This document shows, one piece after another, positions 31,030 through 40,388 of a stretch of DNA of 64,000 nt. Source of the DNA: Phymatolithon calcareum (Eukaryota > Rhodophyta > Florideophyceae > Hapalidiales); NCBI GenBank assembly GCA_977006965.1, contig OZ345363.1, positions 1,054,001 to 1,118,000 on the forward strand, in the 5' to 3' direction. The translations under genes were made by a program, and so were the position numbers. Each line of letters starts with the position of its first letter. Within the stretch, counting starts at the first letter, position 1. The notes under the pieces are model-generated. The model made no database searches and was not told the DNA's origin. It worked only from the letters and a program-made list of their open reading frames with translations.

Positions 31030-31821
31030 CTACCTCGTCGGTAATTCTTTGCTCTTCGACCAATCGATCTCAAGGCCATTGCCGACACGAATGGGGCCCA
31101 TTGCTTCAATGACGAGCACTTCATGCCGCAAATCGCGCGCTAGAATTACCATGAGGGCAACACAAGCGACGGTCGCAATATGAACAACAGCTGCCATGGC
31201 CATGGAAAGTGCAGCTCTCAATACGTGGTATTTCCGCCACTCCGCCTTAGTTACGACGCGACCCGTGAAACAAACCCACGTGATAAGCAGAGCGCCCCAG
31301 AGCGAGGCGGCAATGGCAACGCGAATTGCCGGATGCGCGGCGCGGGAACGGAATGTGCGCGCAAGCAAAATCTTGCATGACGCCTGCACGGCATAGAACA
31401 GTATAAGCCCAGACGCCGCAACCTGATGCACAGGGGTCCAAGGATACTTCGACGGTACATTGGCAGTTACAAAGAAGCACACGAATGTGCATATCGATGC
31501 GCCAAAGTTCACATGCGAGCAAAGCTCAGGGGATACTCTCGCCAGAGCACGCCATGGCGGCGGCACTGGTTCATTGCGTAATAGACGTGTGTGTTGGACA
31601 CGCTCCGCAATAATCACAAATGGAAGAAGAAGACAGGCAATGTTCTCGCTCACGGATAGAAATACTCGCTCCGGGTCGGCATGTGAAGCGTCGGAGTAGA
31701 ACGGCAAGACGCGAGGACGGATTGGACGCAAGTACACCACCAGAAGCACCCCGCCAATAGTCGCGAAACCAGTAAAGAAGGCGTGTGCGGCCGCAATCGG
31801 CCACACGCGCAACCTCAGCAT
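31030..31821 (-). CDS. FRAG1/DRAM-like multi-pass membrane protein (paralog B)
   Basis: A single exon of 263 residues starting at an ATG. Hydrophobic segments at about 7-30, 59-73, 102-121, 133-153, 166-186 and 203-228 give six candidate membrane spans. RPIRPRVLPFYSD...DPER (32-52) is the FRAG1/DRAM signature and parallels paralog A at 15540-16577. The last span (HIATVACVALMVILARDLR) also aligns with paralog A's last span (FFSFFLVVLALDIR). YPWTPVHQVAASGLILF (126-142) resembles the conserved VH...A...F region of DRAM proteins and is less clear in paralog A. It lacks the long Ser/Arg loop of paralog A. The family acts in endomembranes (autophagy, GPI lipid remodelling, phosphoinositide control); the role here is unknown. 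It is divergent from the nucleotidyltransferase-like gene (767 bases between starts). Confidence 0.75.
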   Translation of the reverse strand: MLRLRVWPIAAAHAFFTGFATIGGVLLVVYLRPIRPRVLPFYSDASHADPERVFLSVSENIACLLLPFVIIAERVQHTRLLRNEPVPPPWRALARVSPELCSHVNFGASICTFVCFFVTANVPSKYPWTPVHQVAASGLILFYAVQASCKILLARTFRSRAAHPAIRVAIAASLWGALLITWVCFTGRVVTKAEWRKYHVLRAALSMAMAAVVHIATVACVALMVILARDLRHEVLVIEAMGPIRVGNGLEIDWSKSKELPTR

Positions 31822-32588
31822 CGCACAGTCTTCCGTCGCCGTGAACCGTCAATGTCCCACAAAGGAAAGGTAACTCGAAGTGTAAGCACCGACACGTGTG
31901 GTGCAGTTTGCGTTTTGTTTTCCAGTTTCAATTCGCAAACCGAGACTGCGGTAAGAACAGAGGCAGAGAAACATGAGTATACGGACAATGTGCCGGATCG
32001 GAAAGGGTGATTTACGCCATTTTGAAGGTGCACGTTGAGCGCTCACACCGCTTTCGGGACGGGGCGTGTTCGCGCCGGCGTAGCGAAGCACGTGATCGAC
32101 CACGTGAGCGTCCGCGACCGCGCTCCCGCTTCAAGATTCCTTTTCCGAACGCATTGGTCCCACTCATGGAATTGCATCGCGAAACGGTTGGCTTTTCGAT
32201 GCTAACAGGGCGAGGCAACAGTGTTGGTAGCGATATGGATAGCACATGCAAGGAGTCGGCGAGCTCTGAGCCCGCGCAATTCAGAGACGCTTCGTCCATC
32301 TCCAGGAAATGACGCCGTTCCAGTCTCTCCTGCTGACGAGGAAAACGATGTGCACTTCAGGTTTGGCTGGCGTGAAGGGGGTGAACTTGAGGATGCAAAA
32401 TCATCGAAACGGACATGTGTGCACCCATAATTGGTTGCTTACAAAATCACATCGCACTCTTGCGTGTCACTGACAAACGAACAGCCACCGTTGAGAAAGG
32501 TAGACGGCCTTCAGTATCTCTTGGCGCTTTCTTCCTTCCACCTTCCACCTTCCACCTTCCACCTTCTCACCTTCCCGCCTGTCCCCAT
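31822..32588. promoter_or_regulatory. Divergent intergenic region with 7-base tandem repeat
   Basis: 767 bases between two start codons that point away from each other, so both promoters should lie here. It contains the tandem array at 32534-32561 and a GC-rich purine/pyrimidine block near 32090-32130. No core promoter motif is clear. Confidence 0.4.
32534..32561. repeat. Tandem repeat, CCTTCCA x4
   Basis: Four perfect copies of CCTTCCA, followed by degenerate copies to about 32575. It is pyrimidine-rich on the plus strand, just upstream of the proposed start of the next gene, consistent with a promoter or 5' untranslated region rather than coding sequence. Confidence 0.9.
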
Positions 32589-33482
32589 ATGTGGGGACAA
32601 CTTGCGATATTGCCGCGCACGTCCGCCGCCTTCCATCTTGCCGCGCCGCTCCGGGTATGCGTGCCGTCTCTTTCATGGCAGATGCGAGTGGATCGGCGGC
32701 CCTTTGCCTGCGCTCAGGTACAGGTCGATCGCTCATCCACAAGGCCGAAATTTCCCGGCCCTATATCGGTTTCCTCGATTCCACCAGTCCCAGCCGCCGA
32801 GTTGGACGCTTTTCGGCAGCAACACCTCTCAAACGAAAAATTGGCTTATGGCACTCCAGAGGCGATAGCCCGATGCGCCGATGTGCGCGGTTTGCAGTAC
32901 ACACGATGGCAGTGGGCGACAGAAAACATCGAGACCTATGTCAACATGTTGCGGGCAGCCGGCCATAGCGAGAACAGGATTCAGGACATGTTTGAGGGTA
33001 TTCCGATGTGTTTCCCTTCCCCAGCCGCGTATGCCGAGCTTCGTTCCGCTCTCAGAGTATTGGCAGCTGACGTCGAGGTTGAGATGGGCTGGAGAAGTGT
33101 TGGTTTTGTCATCACGGGTAGTAGTGTGCCAGGATTCTCGCAAAACCCGCTGAAGGGCTTCGCTGAAAAACCTTCGAAGATCACCAAGTCTGCGACTAGC
33201 GACGTCGATATTTGCATCATTGGGGAAGGCGTTGAGGTTACTATGAAAAGCCAACTCAAGCGCGGTGCCTTTGAGCCGAGTAAGAGATTTGAGACGACGT
33301 GCTCGCCAAATTCTTCTGGTGTCAGGTTCGGTTGTCAGGATATGTCCGTTGTGTGCAAGGCAGCGGATAAGTTTCATGCAGTATGGTCTGCGAAACTACC
33401 TGGAGGTTTGCAATTTACGTTTTCGGAGGCTAGTAACTTGACGCCACCTTGGGAGGCCTTCATCAATATTGAGCAATTGTAA
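32589..33482 (+). CDS. Organelle-type nucleotidyltransferase-fold protein
   Basis: 297 residues from the ATG at 32589. The frame is open to an ATG at 32415, but that extension runs through the CCTTCCA array and is unlikely to be protein. Residues 1-45 (MWGQLAILPRTSAAFHLAAP and on) look like an organelle targeting peptide. Residues 173-211 carry ITGSSVPGFSQNP and then SATSDVDICII, matching the GS...DxD pattern of nucleotidyltransferase-fold enzymes, with Asp205 and Asp207 as metal ligands. The long loop between the GSS and SDxD motifs is typical of a little-studied subgroup. The N-terminal part (70-150) is helical with no family match by eye. Substrate unknown; tRNA, antibiotic or protein nucleotidylation are all possible. 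The start codon sits in the loop of a short inverted repeat (TGTCCCCA/TGGGGACA). Confidence 0.65.
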   Translation: MWGQLAILPRTSAAFHLAAPLRVCVPSLSWQMRVDRRPFACAQVQVDRSSTRPKFPGPISVSSIPPVPAAELDAFRQQHLSNEKLAYGTPEAIARCADVRGLQYTRWQWATENIETYVNMLRAAGHSENRIQDMFEGIPMCFPSPAAYAELRSALRVLAADVEVEMGWRSVGFVITGSSVPGFSQNPLKGFAEKPSKITKSATSDVDICIIGEGVEVTMKSQLKRGAFEPSKRFETTCSPNSSGVRFGCQDMSVVCKAADKFHAVWSAKLPGGLQFTFSEASNLTPPWEAFINIEQL

Positions 33483-34372
33483 GGCTTTCTTTGTGCGGAA
33501 TGTCGAATGCCGTCATGACAGGAAGAGATGATTTTGTTCTCGGTCCGCTTCCTTGATATTCTTCTCACAGGAGGTGTGCTGCGCTTCGTACGGAAAGACT
33601 GCTGAAGAGCCGCGGCCAACTCGTCAGGTAAGGCTTCACGCCTGGCTTTGCGTTAATTCAAGCCATTGACGATGTAGCGTAATCGCGGATTCCTGTCGTC
33701 TACGACGCCTCATCGGCACGTCGTCCAAGTCACATCCCAACAGGTATGGGACACTGATTCTGTTGGTCCGGTCCGACAATTCACTCAAAGCATAAGTCAC
33801 TTCAGATTCGCATCCAGAAGCTGTTGCGATCTGCTATGATATAGTATAGTGGTTCTCCCTGTTTGATACAATTTTGCTTTCATGCTAAAAAACCCTCTAT
33901 TGCTCCACGCCACTGGATGAGCTCCTATAAAACCCCTTCGCGCTGGGTACGGGACCGTTCCGAGTTTCATAATTGTCCACCATGCAGATCTCCCGCTTTC
34001 ACCTTGTGCGGAATCTTGCACCAGCAAGCAGCGATAAGACTAGGCAGTCTGCGTTTATTGTCGCCTCCGAAGCCAATGACACCTCGAGTCCACAGCGTCT
34101 GCACCTGATGGATAAACGCAGCGGCGTCCACGCTATTCTAGCTTCTTCGGTGTACTGCCCGCTCGTAGACGTGGTGATGTTTTCAGGTCTCGGGCACGTG
34201 GTACAACGTTTTTAACGAGCCCTGCCATTTTTGGCGATTTGTGCACCCGATATCTTCGATATCATTCTAGCACCTATTGAGTCGAGTTTGCGACTTCAGC
34301 ATAGGTATCCACGAAGATGCTATAGAAATGGACTTGCAGGATAGCCCTGCGTAGCTCCTCTGTTGGTGCTAC
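33483..34372. other. Intergenic DNA, no firm gene
   Basis: A possible core promoter (CCTATAAAACC near 33926) precedes a 77-codon open frame with a favourable start context (CACCATGC at 33978), ending at 34215. The frame matches nothing known and is too short to call. Confidence 0.4.
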
Positions 34373-34384
34373 ACCAGATTTTCT

Positions 34385-34655
34385 TTCTTTCTTTATTGCA
34401 GGATAAATGAGCTCACAAAGTGTAGGTTTCTCAATATCTCGGGGGCCTTTAAGATGCTCCTGGACTGGATTAATTCTGGGTACTCGCGTAGCTGCTTCCC
34501 GCGAGTACTGCGGCACACCACTACACGGCGACATCCGTGTGTCCTTCACGGGACGCAATTCATATTCTTGCTTGTGACAGGACTCGAGCCGGCGACCTCA
34601 ACATTCCTGCCTGTATCATACCGAAGTAGTCACACAGGTGCGCGGAGCCAGTGTT
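34385..34655 (-). mobile_element. tRNA-derived SINE, copy 3 (5'-truncated)
   Basis: A 271-base insertion in minus orientation with a perfect 12-base target-site duplication, ACCAGATTTTCT, at 34373-34384 and 34656-34667. Read on the minus strand it begins just after the A box (ACTGGCTCCGCGCACC). It continues through TTCGGTATGATACAGG and the B box GGCTCGAGTCC, and ends in TGCAATAAAGAAAGAAAG. The tail unit is AAAG rather than AAAC, so the tail has been remade since the copies diverged. Confidence 0.9.
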
Positions 34656-34667
34656 ACCAGATTTTCT

Positions 34668-36978
34668 CGTCATGAGCTGCAAATGTAACACAAAACGACT
34701 TCACCTAGCAGGCTGACTTTCTTATTATTTTTTCAGGTAATTATTCTTTTTTAGAAGAATAAAATTCTCAAACTGCCAACGGAACCATTACTTAATCAAC
34801 TTACCGTCAGCGGTTTCCCTCTGGTTGTAAATTTTCACCACATTGACATGGGCGAAGAAACATCCCCGCCCACCCAATAGAACGATTACCACAGAATGCT
34901 ACGCTGTACCGGCCGCTTATCGTCATATCGACAAGTTATCTGGCGAATTAGAAATAAAGCGACAGAAGAACTGTATAGTGAGAAACTAACAAAGGTACTG
35001 GGATATGTAAACCCTGACATGTTGCTCGAATGACCAACTTCAGGCATTCATCTAAATTTAGGCTCGGCCGAAGTAGAACTAAACAGGGCCTACAGGTTAA
35101 ACTTACAGTCCCAGTAGAGCATATACTTGAAGATAAATTATTGGACTGCAGATCCCTGGCAATTACCATTCACATTCTGATATTGCTGAGCAGAGCAAGT
35201 AGTAGCACTTGTAATGACAGTTAGACATAGCATGTAATGCCTCTCAGATAACATTGATACCAGAGAGAAAATTCGCTAGGCAGTGAGCCCCGAGAGTGTC
35301 CCATTTACGCACCAGTTCTATATATAGCATGAGGAAGGCACCTGAACTGTGGTAGCTTTTTCTGTGCCGAATTTTGGTTGCCTTAAAATCGAATGGCGAC
35401 ACAAGACCTTAAAACCCTGCAGAATTTCTGTCCATCGAAAAGTAGTGCAGCCCTCTTGCAGAGAGTGCAGAGCTCGAGAAATGGGCAACGTAAGAAAGCG
35501 GCGCATTCCGTTCAACGACTGGTGCGGGGAGAACCCAGTCCTCGGCCTCCGACAAAAGGGACACCAGACGGTGGGGATGCTCTGGAAAATTGGGAGGCGC
35601 CACGGAGACCCAACACTGGACACAGAAAGAGCTGACAGTCTTAGAAGAAGAAATGGAAATGTTTACAGACCACTCGCCGAGACCCCTGAGCAGGAACCTG
35701 ATAGGAAGAGGGAACTCGTAGGGCGCAATATTTGCCAATTTTCGCTAAAAAAGGGGTACCTGGCACTATAATAGAATCTTCAAATTGGGCTGCAACAGCT
35801 TCGACCGAAATGCTACACGCCTGGAGGGAGGAAAGCAGGTGCCTTAAGGGGCAAGTCTGAGAGCGAGCCGGTGTAACTATTGTACAGATGTAAACGCGCT
35901 TTACGGCATATCTTCAGCGGCACATATTTACCGTTCCGATATCGACGCAAATAAATACTTCGCTTCGTTTGCGAAATTCTTCCACCGTAAGCGTGAATAC
36001 AGTGCAGCCGCGATACACGGAAAAGGTGTCCCCCGCTTGCAGTTTGGAACTATATGTATTGGACTGGCGAACAATGGCCAGCCTTTTTGCAAAAAGGTGC
36101 TTCAAATTGGGAACTGTGAATCTGGTGCCGGTCCAACTCTTCTACGTCTCATGGCACCGACAGCAGAGTCTAAAAAACGGATGAAAATTTTCAAAGCGAT
36201 TGCCCTGCACCTGTTCCTCCGAATCCCTAGAAAACTACAGCGGCATCACTGGAACAAGTGATGGAACGCATTTCTACTTCAGTTCACCTCCAACGGGCAC
36301 TGTTTCTACAAAAAACTGTGCATATTTTTGAAGGAATGAATCAAGGAATTTCCGGTTGAAATGTTATAATGTAAGTCGACCAATGACCACGATTCTGCGG
36401 TCTTGCAATATGCGAAAATTGTTCTATTGAGATACGAACCAGGGCTGCGTTGTGAACACTCTATGGCTAAGGTGAATGGAGGAGCCCTGTGATTGCTGTG
36501 AGCGGCACAGTTATTCTGACTTGCTTTGCTATTGTTTCATTTCGAGCTTTGCATAGTTATGTATTTGCAGTAAGTTCATCGGTTGCGCCCCGTGAGCTCA
36601 TTGAGAGCGGTGTCCCCCATTAAATTCTTAAATAAAACTTTGCTTCTTGCAGCTCTCAATCTGGACACGTTCGTATAAATCAAAAACCTCATCGTGCACC
36701 CTTAACTATGAACCTATCCGGCCAGTTAGTATAGTACCGCAGACAATATGAATTTTGGCCCGGCCAATAGCCGTTGCTGCGGGGAGTACGGCTTCATTGA
36801 CTCCCAGTCCTCAGCAACACTACTTGATTTAGTTGCGTTCTGAAAAATATTTACCGGCACTCTTCCTTTCAGGTGACTTCTTGGCAAATGTTATAGTTGC
36901 ATTTGAGCTGACCAGAGAAGGCCATTTCTCCCTCTCGAATTCCCAATGTAAGGGTTTAATCTCGTCATTAGTTCATGA
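34668..36978. other. AT-rich intergenic DNA
   Basis: No gene was recognised. Open frames at 35349-35771 overlap on both strands and resemble no family. One CAGGGC terminal motif lies at 36196-36210. Confidence 0.45.
36196..36210 (-). repeat. CAGGGCRATCGC terminal motif, site 1
   Basis: The minus strand reads GTGCAGGGCAATCGC, then TTTGAAAATTTTCATCCG. It matches the site at 62143 over about 40 bases, including a later TCTGCTGTC. Looks like the end of a transposable element. Confidence 0.6.
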
Positions 36979-37195
36979 GTGACAGGGGAGAGGGATATTC
37001 GGGCATCCTGTGAGTTGCACGTTCACTCTTGTCCAGAATTGAATGTCGGAAGGCGAATGCTAATAAATTTGCTACATTCTGGCCACGTACTGGACGCAAT
37101 TACCACTCTAAATATGGAAGAGAAGAAACAGAGGCCCTCAAAATTCTGCCAGTCCCATAAGGGGAACACAGGAAAGGAATGAATGCATGAACGCA
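36979..37195 (+). mobile_element. Fossil LINE 3' end
   Basis: The peptide MEEKKQRPSKFCQSHKGNTG and the following AAAGGAATGAATG match the 3' end of the reverse-transcriptase remnant at 59200-59815 (EWKKVRSSKCC, PHEGNTEKE, then AAAGAATGAATG). So this is a second, short 3' fragment of the same non-LTR retrotransposon lineage. Confidence 0.6.
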
Positions 37196-37957
37196 GGATG
37201 AAGTTGACAGATATTATCAGTCATCGTATTTCTCTACACAGCGGTATACGAGAGAAAGAATACTCAGAGAAGCTCCCTTGCAGTAGATTTTCTCAGCGGC
37301 ACCACCCGATAACGTTTGGGAAAGGTGGTCGAGCTCGTACCATGGACGTGGGGCCTGCGTGGAGCCGACTTGTTTCGAACCGGACCCTATATCTTACCGA
37401 CTCACAGGCAACCTAATCGAATGCGAATGTAATGTATATACCATGCGCATATCGATAGAACATTGTTATTTTCAACACATGGCGGAAGAGAAGCCAGGTT
37501 AAAGCTTCCACGTCGCACTTGCCCAGTCTTCCGCTTGCACTCGGACAATCTTTGAAAGTTTCGTGGCCCAGCAGAGATGTCCATTATAGACGTGGCTAAC
37601 ACCTGAAAGCTTAATTATCTCTTCGTGAGTGCACATAGCTGTAGTTTCGCCGCCACATTAGAACATGAACTACAGTTTGAGGATACGAGCGTTAACCCAG
37701 AAAACTATAGATATGATTACGTAATGGTCCACAGTTTTCCATCTCCCTCGTTGTGTCGAGTCGGGGCTATGATAGTAGGTGAATAATTGTCGAAAAATAG
37801 TGTATAGTACTTTGTTTATTCCAGTTCGTGAACTGTGCAGTAGTGCAGTACCTTCTTACTGTGTCTCCCCAAAGCAGCACAATTTTCAAGAGCACCACTG
37901 TATGATATCATACATTCTGCTGGACCGAGAGTAGAGCGCAATGAAAACGACAGTTTA

Positions 37958-38010
37958 ATCATACCAGACAGGGGATTTTTTATAAAAAAATCAACTGTCC
38001 GGTATCATAT
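37958..38010. repeat. Imperfect fold-back element
   Basis: The left arm beginning ATCATACCAGACAG and the right arm ending CTGTCCGGTATCATAT pair over about 24 bases with four mismatches, meeting at an A/T-rich TATA centre. The shape and A/T core resemble a miniature inverted-repeat element. Confidence 0.6.
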
Positions 38011-38117
38011 GATTTAAAAAAATCGGCTGTGCACCTCAGGTGACTGGGCGTCCTGCTGAGAAAACGGAGATGTATCATATAAATTTGTTTTGTTCAAACG
38101 CACGCCATTTTCACAGT

Positions 38118-38131
38118 GCGATCGCCCTGCA
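38118..38131 (-). repeat. CAGGGCGATCGC terminal motif, site 2
   Basis: The minus strand reads TGCAGGGCGATCGC and then ACTGTGAAAATGGCGTGCG. It shares GTGAAAATGG with site 4 (48567), defining a second type of end different from sites 1, 3, 5 and 6. Confidence 0.6.
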
Positions 38132-39608
38132 ATATCTAGCTCCTGCTCTGCATCCCGCTGCATAGATCCTTGGATGCTTTAGGAAATAAGATTTCCTCTT
38201 GATGAGCGAGATCAGCTTCGTCGTGGTACGCCTAATTTATTCTAAACCTTACCAGAAGATGGACTCGAATGCGATCGTAGACAAAATGTCTAGCATGCGC
38301 TGAATTTAACTTCATCTCCCGTATCAGGCAAAATGTAGAGGCGCGGGCGAGGTCGGAAAGGAGGGCGAGCTATGATATGCCCTGGAGGCGGATGACCTGC
38401 GGCATTCGTGCACATATCATTGCCACAGTAAACTCTAATAAGATGTGAATCTGTAGGATACAGTGTGGTTCGACTATGCATATGCACGGACAGATCAGTA
38501 TAAGAGGTCTGACACTAGAGACGACGGGGCCTTCGAGGACCAAGTCCTCTCATGTTCGGACGATTTCGGGCTCGAATGACGCAGCGAGAGAGCCCAATAT
38601 CTTCTGGAAGGGTTGAAAATGTCCTTTCCAGCAATTCATGATGCTGTTTGATTAGAAAATATCAGAAGCTCGAATGAGAAGTATTTTTCTTGGTTGCCAG
38701 GACATGCCCCTTTCCTATTGGCCAGCCCGACAGTGGGACTTACATTTAGTGCCACGCATTAAGATCCCTATCGAACCAAATCGAGCCGCGTAGAACGCGG
38801 CACGTACGCCATATTTGTATTACAGACTATTATCTCTATTCCAGCACCAAAGTTTAACAGGTGAGAGCCCCACATTTTTTCTGGACTAATTTAATCCTGA
38901 GCAACTACACGTTTTTCCGATGGTTTTGAAAAAACGCATAGAATAAAGAATGGCGATGCTTCTTGCTCATAAAATAACCTCCTTCTTTAGATGTTTTTGA
39001 GATCAGAGGTGGGTAATACTGTATTAATACTTCTCCTATTCCCTCGGAAATGACCTGCAGACTCAGGCTTTAGGCAGGGCTTGAATGAAACCCTGCAATC
39101 GCGCAGTGAATTGCCCTTTTACGGGCGAGGGTTTTTGCAGCTAGGGCTACGGCGTTAACCCGGGTTACAAGTATTTGAATATATGATCGAAGCTACAACG
39201 TAGTTGCTGAAACGCATCTCCCTTGCAGTTCATGAGTGTTACTGAGGGCGTTTAATAAATTCCAAATTCAAAAAAAAGGGAATTGAGACAGCGCTCTAGG
39301 AAACCGTCTTGAGATATTTGGTTACCTGCCAAGCAAGCTCTATTTGTGCATATTCGTAAGTATCACTTGCGCACCATTTTGCTCTGGAATATCTTCTTGT
39401 ACTTTTTACTACGCGAAAAGGTATGACACTAGAATGATCCTAAGAATCAGGCACCTGGTTCCAAGGGCCAGACCTCTGGGCGTTCGGTGCTAGGTCTCCA
39501 TGTATTGATTGCCAGGCTCACACTTGAAAATCCGAGCCAAAATTCGCTTTTCTTCACACCCGTTACTTCATATATAGCACCGCCTTGCCTCTCTTATCAT
39601 GCTCAGGG

Positions 39609-40200
39609 GATATTTGATGATTTTATTTTGAGAGCTCCAAAAGCCGCACCTTGGAGTAACGGGGCAGCTCTTGCAATAATCTCTAAGCTAAAGTCGTCTG
39701 GCTACTCAAAACGTTCTTGATTTGTAGTTCTCTCCCAACAAGTGCTCCTGTAAGTCTCTTGCACTCAAACTCAATTTCTGTACTCATCTTCGATGACGCT
39801 AGAGCACCTTGTCAGGCGACTAGTTCGATCACCGCGGTAATCCCACAATAGGCACCCAATACTGATTTCCTCCAAAGGGATGCTCGGTTGAATGTCAACC
39901 TTAGGCTCTTTAAACGTGTTGTTCTTTCTCCTATGTAACGGATCCCTGGTAGCTTGCCTTCAATATGAATCTTCATTGATCTGCCTTCTTCTTCCTTTTC
40001 CCACAACATAATTGTTTTCTCTCTCCTCCTCTTCTTCGTGACAGATCCCTCCTGGGCTTTCTGAAGGGCTTTTCGCAGGTCTTCATTAATCTTGAGATAT
40101 TCATTATCCTTCATTGCTTCTTTTTCGTCCTCATCTCTTCCAAATTACTTTTCTGTTTCTTCAAGGCGCTTTTTGTGTCTTACCAGGCTTAATGCAAACC
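39609..40200 (-). mobile_element. ECKRL-type coding retroposon, longest copy
   Basis: A 592-base insertion in minus orientation flanked by a 13- to 14-base target-site duplication, TATCATGCTCAGGG, at 39595-39608 and 40201-40214. It carries one frame from an ATG at 40114 to a stop at 39683 (144 codons including the stop), broken only by a TGA at 39812-39814. The peptide has a charged N-terminal half with KKRRREK, a middle RLTFNRASLW, a hydrophobic GAYCGITAVIEL, and a C-terminal EFECKRLTGALVGREL. The 3' end is AAATATCC, preceded by AATAAAATCATC, with no poly(A). Copies at 45059 and 59874 end at the same base. The protein is not recognised. Confidence 0.85.
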
Positions 40201-40212
40201 TATCATGCTCAG

Positions 40213-40388
40213 GGCCAGAGGTAGGTTTTGGTGCTCCACCAGATCGTGTCACACCCGGCCATACAAACATGAAACTAAGAAAGACCATTTCGGTGGCTTT
40301 GTAGCCGTCAAAAAGTTTCCCCAAGCGTCTGCAGACGCGTTGGAAACTTTTAAGTAAAAGCTCACAATTCTTATTCTTCTCCTCCTCA
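40213..40388 (+). mobile_element. (CTT)n-tailed retroposon, copy 2 (5'-truncated)
   Basis: Starts at GGCCAGAGGTAGGTTTTGG, so it lacks the CCCCTCGAGG head. It keeps CCAGATCGTGTC, TTTCCCCAAGCGTCTGCAGA and GCGTTGG, and ends in a degenerate CTTCTCCTCCTC tail. It abuts the right duplication of the ECKRL-type element at 40201-40214, so the two insertions share one junction. Confidence 0.75.

Larger units (their letters stand above)
37196..39594. other. AT-rich intergenic DNA
   Basis: No gene was seen. It contains the fold-back at 37958-38010 and one terminal motif at 38118-38131. Open frames are few and short. Confidence 0.5.

Noticed and set aside
32415-32588. Upstream extension of the nucleotidyltransferase-like protein
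   Set aside because: It would translate the CCTTCCA array into a Pro/Thr/Phe/His repeat. The targeting-like peptide at 32589 is a better start.
33982-34215. 77-codon frame behind a TATAAA-like sequence
   Set aside because: Favourable context, but no homology and no codon signal. Left uncalled.
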